This document shows positions 6,221 to 10,525 of a stretch of 10,525 bases of DNA, piece after piece (the stretch's first letter is position 1; each line of letters begins with the position of its first letter). The notes beneath the pieces were generated by a model. The model saw only the letters and a list, made by a program, of their open reading frames with translations, did not search any database and was not told where the DNA came from. This stretch comes from Candidatus Cloacimonadota bacterium (GTDB lineage: Bacteria > Cloacimonadota > Cloacimonadia > Cloacimonadales > TCS61): positions 1 through 10,525 of the forward strand of contig JAUVKM010000044.1 in the NCBI GenBank assembly GCA_030596265.1. The letters run 5' to 3'. A program made the translations under genes and the position numbers.

Positions 6221-8956
6221 ATGGCATTAAGTTGGAATGAAATAAAAGATAGAGCATTACAATTCTCAAAAGAGTGGATTGATGAAACGAGAGAAAGAGC
6301 AGAGAAAGACACCTTTTGGAATGACTTTTTCAATGTTTTCGGAATATCACGCAGACGTGTTGCAACTTTTGAAGAACCTGTAAAAAAACTCGGAGATAAA
6401 CAAGGTTTTGTAGATTTATTTTGGAAAGGAACATTACTTGTTGAACATAAATCTAAAGGAAAAGATTTAGACAAAGCTTATGAACAAGCAACTGATTATT
6501 TTCCCGGGCTTAAAGAACACGAACTACCAAAATACATTCTGGTTTCTGACTTTGAACATATAAAACTTTATGATCTGGAAGAGAGAACCGAACATGAATT
6601 CAAACTAAAGGACTTTTATAAAAATGTAAAACTCTTTGGTTTTATTGCCGGTTATCAAAAGCGAACCTTTAAAGAAGAAGACCCTGTTAATGTTAAAGCT
6701 GCTGAATTAATGGGAAAACTGCACGACCAGCTCAAAAGTTTTGGTTATGAAGGTCATCCGCTGGAAGTTTATCTGGTTCGCCTTTTATTCTGCCTGTTTG
6801 CTGACGATACCGGAATTTTTGAAAAAGATATTTTCAAAGAATTTATAGATACAAAAACTAATGAAGATGGAAGCAATTTAGGTGCTCTAATTGCTCAATT
6901 CTTCCAGGTATTAAATACACCAAGAGAAAAACGTTTAACAAATCTTGATGAACATCTCAATGCATTTCCTTATATAAATGGAAAACTATTTGAAGAGCCT
7001 TTACCGATTGCAGCATTTAATTCTAAAATGAGAGATATTCTACTTGAAGCATCTTCTCTTGATTGGGGAAAAATTTCACCGGCAATTTTCGGCTCATTAT
7101 TTCAATCTGTAATGAATCCGGAAGAACGTAGAAATCTTGGAGCACACTACACTTCAGAGAAGAATATACTCAAACTTATAAGACCTCTTTTTCTCGATGA
7201 CTTAAGGGAAGAATTTAGGAAAGTTAAATCAAGTAAACCCAAACTCTATGAATTTCATAAAAAACTATCAACTCTTAAATTTCTCGATCCTGCTTGTGGC
7301 AGCGGAAATTTTCTCATTATTACTTACAGAGAATTAAGACAGCTCGAAATTGAAATTCTGCGGGAACTATTTAAAAGTGAAGAACTCGTTCTTGATATTT
7401 CCGATATTGTCTGGCTTGATGTTGATCAATTCTATGGAATTGAATACGATGAATTTGCTGCTCGTATTGCCGAAACGGCAATGTGGCTGATCGACCATCA
7501 AATGAATATGAAAATTTCTGAAGAATTTGGACAGTATTTTGCTCGCTTGCCTTTGCGTAAAGCTGCTAAAATTGTGAATACAAATGCTCTACAAATAGAC
7601 TGGCAAGAAATTGTTCCCAAAACTGATCTTTCATATATTCTCGGTAACCCACCTTTTTCAGGGAAACAGCTTCAAACTACCGAACAGAAAAAAGATATGA
7701 AGATTGTCTTTGCCGGTGTGAAAGGAGCAGGTGTTTTAGATTATGTAACTGCTTGGTATATCCGCGCTGCTCAATATATTCAAGACACAAAGATCAAAGT
7801 AGCATTTGTCTCAACAAATTCTATTACACAAGGTGAACAAGTTGGAATTTTATGGAATGAACTTCTTAATAAACATAATGTTAAAATACATTTTGCACAT
7901 AAAACATTTAAATGGAGTAATAAAGCAAAAGGAAACGCTGGAGTTTATGTTGTGGTTATTGGTTTTGGTAATTTTGACACTAAAAGCAAATCAATATTTG
8001 AATATGAGGATACAAAAGGTGAACCACACGAAATAAGAGCGAACAATATAAATCCATATTTGGTGGATTATGATGATGTAATTATAAAAAGCAGAACTAA
8101 CCCAATATCCACAGTTCCACCAATGAAGTATGGTTCAAAACCCGTTGATAATGGTAATTTGTTAATTAGCAATAAAGACAAAAAAGAGATTTTAATTAAA
8201 GAACCAAATCTGTTAAAATTTATAAAACCTTTAATTAGTGCTAAAGAATATTTGAATGGTCAAAAACGATGGTGTTTTTGGTTACAAGATATTTCACCGA
8301 AAGAGATACAACAATCAAAAATACTCAAGGATAGAATAGCTAAAGTAAAAGAATTTAGATTAGCAAGTTCAAAAATTCCAACCCAAGAAGCTGCTAATTG
8401 GCCTTCATTATTTGCAGAAATGAGACAACCATCTAATGATTATATTTTCTTTCCTTTAACGACATCCGAAAATCGAAGATATATCCCCTTAGATTTTTTT
8501 TCAAAAGACAATATTGTAAATAATTCTTGCAGCGTAATATCAAATGCATCTGTTTTTCAGTATGGTGTTTTAAGCTCATTAATGCATTATACTTGGATGA
8601 ATTTTACTTGTGGAAGGTTAGAAGGTCGTTACAGATATTCAAATAAAATAGTTTATAATAATTTCCCATGGCCAAAAGATCCAAGTGAGAAAAACAAACA
8701 GAGAGTAGAAGAAAAGGCTCAAAAGATTTTGGATGTTCGAGCAAGTTTCCCCAAAAGCAGTCTGGCAGATTTATACGATCCATTAACAATGCCGCCAAAA
8801 CTGGTTAAAGCTCATCTGGAGTTAGATAAAGCTGTAGATTTGTGTTATCGTCCGCAAGCATTTCCAAATGAAAGTGCCAGAATAGAATTTTTGTTTGATT
8901 TATATAATGAGTACACAATGCCGTTGTTGAAAGAAGAGAAGAAAAAGAAGAAATGA
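6221..8956 (+). CDS. MmeI-like type IIL/IIG restriction-modification enzyme (endonuclease and adenine methyltransferase in one chain)
   Basis: At 911 residues it is close to MmeI (about 919) and shows the whole domain order. The N-terminal nuclease has the PD-(D/E)xK-type motif D65-x9-E75-H-K77 (GFVDLFWKG...LVEHKSKG), exactly the MmeI spacing. A helical connector follows (about 150-300). The gamma-class N6-adenine methyltransferase has motif X-like GAHYTSEKNILKLI (308-320), SAM-binding motif I LDPACGSGNF (355-364) and catalytic motif IV NPPF (476-479). Next come DYVTAWYIRAAQYI and STNSITQGEQ, a target-recognition region (about 600-790), and the C-terminal CGRLEG...YRYS...NNFPWP (797-818). Such enzymes methylate one strand of a short asymmetric site and cut about 20 bases away without a separate specificity subunit. 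All key residues are present and no frameshift is seen. The ribosome binding site is weak (AGGA). The C-terminus is lysine-rich. Confidence 0.93.
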   Translation: MALSWNEIKDRALQFSKEWIDETRERAEKDTFWNDFFNVFGISRRRVATFEEPVKKLGDKQGFVDLFWKGTLLVEHKSKGKDLDKAYEQATDYFPGLKEHELPKYILVSDFEHIKLYDLEERTEHEFKLKDFYKNVKLFGFIAGYQKRTFKEEDPVNVKAAELMGKLHDQLKSFGYEGHPLEVYLVRLLFCLFADDTGIFEKDIFKEFIDTKTNEDGSNLGALIAQFFQVLNTPREKRLTNLDEHLNAFPYINGKLFEEPLPIAAFNSKMRDILLEASSLDWGKISPAIFGSLFQSVMNPEERRNLGAHYTSEKNILKLIRPLFLDDLREEFRKVKSSKPKLYEFHKKLSTLKFLDPACGSGNFLIITYRELRQLEIEILRELFKSEELVLDISDIVWLDVDQFYGIEYDEFAARIAETAMWLIDHQMNMKISEEFGQYFARLPLRKAAKIVNTNALQIDWQEIVPKTDLSYILGNPPFSGKQLQTTEQKKDMKIVFAGVKGAGVLDYVTAWYIRAAQYIQDTKIKVAFVSTNSITQGEQVGILWNELLNKHNVKIHFAHKTFKWSNKAKGNAGVYVVVIGFGNFDTKSKSIFEYEDTKGEPHEIRANNINPYLVDYDDVIIKSRTNPISTVPPMKYGSKPVDNGNLLISNKDKKEILIKEPNLLKFIKPLISAKEYLNGQKRWCFWLQDISPKEIQQSKILKDRIAKVKEFRLASSKIPTQEAANWPSLFAEMRQPSNDYIFFPLTTSENRRYIPLDFFSKDNIVNNSCSVISNASVFQYGVLSSLMHYTWMNFTCGRLEGRYRYSNKIVYNNFPWPKDPSEKNKQRVEEKAQKILDVRASFPKSSLADLYDPLTMPPKLVKAHLELDKAVDLCYRPQAFPNESARIEFLFDLYNEYTMPLLKEEKKKKK

Positions 8957-8997
8957 TTTCAGATCAACGATTTGAGATTTAGATTGAAAGCAAGTAG

Positions 8998-9120
8998 ACC
9001 TTGAAATCGCTTCTTTCATATTTTCTTTCATTTAGCAATTTTAAGGTTGGTAGAAGAAATGAAAGAAACTTTAAAAGGATTAAGCAAGAAGAATTTTTTT
9101 AACAGAAATCCTTTCAAGGT
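8998..9120. repeat. Nested inverted repeats downstream of the MmeI-like gene
   Basis: Three inverted pairs lie in 123 bases: ACCTTGAAA (8998-9006) with TTTCAAGGT (9112-9120), TTTCTTTCATTT (9022-9033) with AAATGAAAGAAA (9057-9068), and AAAGGATT (9074-9081) with AATCCTTT (9107-9114; this shares 3 bases with the outer arm). A transcript could fold as a closed multibranch structure with the 12-base stem inside. It is followed by a short stem CCTCA-GCTAT-TGAGG (9138-9152) with no T run, so no classical terminator is seen. It may be a structured RNA, an attenuator or a degenerate repeat. Confidence 0.45.
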
Positions 9121-9179
9121 TAAAAGTCGACCCTAATCCTCAGCTATTGAGGGAAGAAAAAAAGAAGAAGAAAGAAATT

Positions 9180-9242
9180 ATGAAGACAGTTAATACATAT
9201 AAAACAACTGCTAAGTATTATGATTCTGAGGAGAGTGAATGA
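9180..9242 (+). CDS. Possible 20-residue leader ORF coupled to the CPBP protease gene
   Basis: ATG at 9180 opens a 20-codon frame (MKTVNTYKTTAKYYDSEESE) whose TGA overlaps the ATG of the protease gene in an ATGA arrangement, typical of translational coupling. Only a purine-rich tract, not a clear Shine-Dalgarno sequence, precedes it, so translation is uncertain. The text YKTTAKYYD also resembles the N-terminus of SAM-dependent methyltransferases, so it could be a remnant of a lost gene. Part of it is repeated before the GyrI-like gene. Confidence 0.25.
   Translation: MKTVNTYKTTAKYYDSEESE
9189..9211 (+). repeat. 23-base direct repeat, copy 1 (upstream of the CPBP protease gene)
   Basis: The 23 bases starting GTTAATACATATAAAA and ending CAACTGC occur again without mismatch at 10300-10322. 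This copy ends 27 bases before the ATG of the protease gene. A perfect 23-base match in 10 kb is not expected by chance even at this AT content. It could be a shared regulatory leader or what is left of a duplication. Confidence 0.8.
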
Positions 9243-9973
9243 ATAAATTACTAAAAAAACCAATGATCATACTTATATTAGTATTATTGCTGGGATACGT
9301 AATATTAACCGGCTCCGGGAAAATCTCTTCACAATTAGTGAAATTATTACCGGAAATTATCCAAACTGATTTTTATCTTAAAAATATAGGTTTAAAATTC
9401 TTACTTGTGGTATTTTCAATTGTAACAATGCTGCTGATACCCAAAATGAAACTAAGCGATTTCGGATTGAAATTACCCAAAAAAATAAGTTATTTCAAAC
9501 TAATCTGGCAGACTTTTGCTTTAACATTAGGTGGTGGAATTGTTTATGGATTGCTCTTTATGGGGCTATTGCGAAATCTCTTTAATGATACTAACGAAAT
9601 GGGATTCCCGGATAGTGGATCGTTCCTGAAAATGATTGTTGTTGTATGGTTATGGTCGAGTATTTGTGAAGAAATTTTTAACAGAGGGTTGATACAGTCG
9701 TTACTTAATGTTTTTAAAAAATACAAATTCTGCAAGCTTACTCTTTCTGTTTGGATTTCCGGAATTATATTCGGAGCAATGCATTTCTCTGTATTCAAAT
9801 TCAGTAGTTCGGTCTTTTTTGTATTGTTCATAGTTTTTAATACAACTACTCTCGGAGTTCTCGCTGCCTATTATCGAGAAAAATCTGAAAGTATTTATCC
9901 AGCGATCTTGGTTCATATTTTGGGTAATGTTGCAGGTTCATTACCTTTATTGATCAAAGCTATATTTACATAA
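9239..9973 (+). CDS. CPBP-family intramembrane glutamic protease (CAAX protease/Abi type)
   Basis: The 244-residue polytopic protein carries all three CPBP motifs: EEIFNR (E144, E145, R149), FGAMH (F178, H182) and HILGN (H226, N230), each within a membrane helix as in the Rce1/Abi structures. Hydrophobic segments fall near 9-25, 52-68, 88-111, 130-147, 165-185, 190-211 and 220-240. Eukaryotic homologues remove the C-terminal tripeptide of prenylated proteins; bacterial ones are variously linked to bacteriocin immunity, peptide maturation, sigma factor control or phage defence, and the sequence does not say which. GAGGAG (9228-9233) lies 5 bases before the ATG. It stands between an MmeI-like enzyme and a GyrI-like gene, with no bacteriocin precursor visible. 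All catalytic residues are kept, so it is probably active. Confidence 0.9.
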   Translation: MNKLLKKPMIILILVLLLGYVILTGSGKISSQLVKLLPEIIQTDFYLKNIGLKFLLVVFSIVTMLLIPKMKLSDFGLKLPKKISYFKLIWQTFALTLGGGIVYGLLFMGLLRNLFNDTNEMGFPDSGSFLKMIVVVWLWSSICEEIFNRGLIQSLLNVFKKYKFCKLTLSVWISGIIFGAMHFSVFKFSSSVFFVLFIVFNTTTLGVLAAYYREKSESIYPAILVHILGNVAGSLPLLIKAIFT

Positions 9974-10012
9974 AGGTTAGGATGAATAATAAAATAATGA
10001 TCATTTTAAAGG

Positions 10013-10128
10013 GTCACTTTTAGTACGCCGGATGAAATGTAACGAAAACTATTTATAATTCCTCCTGAATTTTACTTCATAATTTATTTTACGCTGATCC
10101 ATCCGGGAAAAAGTATACTAAAAGTGAC
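10013..10128. repeat. MITE-like element with 13-base perfect terminal inverted repeats
   Basis: GTCACTTTTAGTA (10013-10025) and TACTAAAAGTGAC (10116-10128) are perfect inverted repeats. Just inside, CCGGATG (10028-10034) and CATCCGG (10100-10106) form a second perfect pair. The 65-base centre (10035-10099) is AT-rich with no open frame. No clear target-site duplication flanks it. It could be a small non-autonomous element, a large hairpin in the 3' region of the protease transcript, or a protein-binding site. Confidence 0.65.
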
Positions 10129-10137
10129 GAGGTTTTC

Positions 10138-10185
10138 TTGATTCGTTCTTTTGACGATCCAAAAGAATGAATGAAACGAAATCAA
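10138..10185. repeat. Long imperfect hairpin
   Basis: TTCTTTTG (10146-10153) and CAAAAGAA (10160-10167) form a perfect 8-base stem with a 6-base loop. The outer arms TTGATTCG (10138-10145) and CGAAATCAA (10177-10185) continue the pairing with one bulged base, after an unpaired stretch on the right side. It begins 9 bases after the MITE-like element and may belong to it. No T run follows, so it is not a standard terminator. Confidence 0.5.
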
Positions 10186-10299
10186 CAAACAGATTTCATA
10201 TTGTGCTGAGAGTATTAACAGTAACTTAACAATATTGCATTGACAAGGTTTCTATTTAACAGTTGTTTAGTTTAGTATGAATAGAAAAAAAGAAACAAT

Positions 10300-10322
10300 G
10301 TTAATACATATAAAACAACTGC
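10300..10322 (+). repeat. 23-base direct repeat, copy 2 (upstream of the GyrI-like gene)
   Basis: This matches 9189-9211 exactly and ends 18 bases before the ATG of the GyrI-like gene. Parts of it also have inverted partners upstream: GTTAATAC with GTATTAAC (10212-10219), and AAACAACTG with CAGTTGTTT (10260-10268). Confidence 0.8.
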
Positions 10323-10340
10323 AAAATAGGAGAATTATAT

Positions 10341-10525
10341 ATGAAACATGAATGGAGAAAAAAGGAAAAAGAAGTTTATCTACCAAAAAATAAACCTGTA
10401 ATAATTCAAATCCCCGAGTATAAATATTTCACAATTGAAGGGAAAGGAAATCCTAATGATGATTATTTTTCGGAATATATTAGAGTGTTATATTCGCTTT
10501 CTTATGCAGTAAAAATGAGCCCTAA
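10341..10525 (+). CDS. GyrI-like domain protein, N-terminal part only (cut by window end)
   Basis: Only the first 61 codons are in the window, with the frame open to the end. The protein starts MKHEWRKKEKEVYLPK and continues with IIQIPEYKYFTIEGKGNPND (residues 21-40), then YFSEYIRVLYSLSYAVKMSP. This is the characteristic start of stand-alone GyrI-like small-molecule-binding domain proteins (related to the SbmC/GyrI and AraC effector domains), in which the conserved IEGKG-NPND strand and the YxxLYSLSYAxKM helix are typical. Some relatives hydrolyse or sequester toxic small molecules; others act as regulators' ligand domains. No DNA-binding domain precedes it here. AGGAG (10328-10332) lies 8 bases before the ATG. 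Full length is usually about 200 residues, so most of the gene lies beyond the edge. Confidence 0.85.
   Translation, partial: MKHEWRKKEKEVYLPKNKPVIIQIPEYKYFTIEGKGNPNDDYFSEYIRVLYSLSYAVKMSP

Noticed and set aside
6103..6474. Minus-strand 123-codon frame opposite the start of the MmeI-like gene
   Set aside because: It overlaps the well-supported nuclease domain on the other strand, has no ribosome binding site or recognisable domain, and its end runs into the lipoprotein stop. Its last 30 codons read plausibly (HEIRETEIDKALMM) but are too short to support a gene remnant.
9996..10005. AATGATCATT palindrome after the protease gene as a terminator
   Set aside because: It is a 10-base AT-rich palindrome with no loop and no long T run; chance is likely.
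10240..10275. TTGACA as a promoter for the GyrI-like gene
   Set aside because: The nearest TAGTTTAG-like element is too far away (24 bases), and nothing TATAAT-like lies at 16-18 bases.

Overview
The window looks like chromosomal DNA from an uncultured, AT-rich, Gram-negative bacterium of the Fibrobacteres-Chlorobi-Bacteroidetes (FCB) group, most likely Cloacimonadota or a near relative. The evidence is a secreted protein with seven FG-GAP/VCBS-type calcium repeats and a C-terminal tail of the NYPNPFNPTT...IYNLKGQKI kind (type IX secretion/FlgD-like sorting domain), together with a lipoprotein, an outer-membrane-type protein and many short intergenic repeats. The phylum is an inference; no rRNA or other marker gene is present.

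Minus-strand block (1-2750). A TrmB-type transcriptional regulator (GTG start, strong ribosome binding site), a TraB/GumN-family secreted protein and a two-helix membrane protein lie 13 and 18 bases apart and look like one operon. A 7+5+7 base inverted repeat sits just upstream of the regulator and is a candidate operator. A separate gene for a probable outer-membrane beta-barrel lies further downstream with its own candidate promoter.

Repeat-rich divergent intergenic region (2694-3256). It holds about 2.3 copies of a 110-base tandem repeat whose ends are arrays of a degenerate 8-base unit, followed by a REP-like palindrome.

Plus-strand block (3257-6118). The seven-repeat beta-propeller protein is followed closely by two small membrane proteins and a lipoprotein, a possible operon for cell-envelope or surface proteins. 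The sorting domain of the propeller protein has two stretches that look like mobile or dispersed repeats turned into in-frame coding sequence.

Defence and accessory block (6221-10525). An apparently intact single-chain restriction-modification enzyme of the MmeI (type IIL/IIG) family is followed by a structured intergenic region, a CPBP (CAAX-type) membrane protease preceded by a possible 20-residue leader ORF, a MITE-like inverted-repeat element, and the start of a GyrI-like domain protein cut off by the window end. A 23-base sequence is repeated exactly upstream of the protease and of the GyrI-like gene.

No tRNA, rRNA, CRISPR array or transposase gene was seen. I see no clearly new multi-gene system. 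The most unusual signals are the repeats that have entered coding sequence and the small structured repeats between genes.
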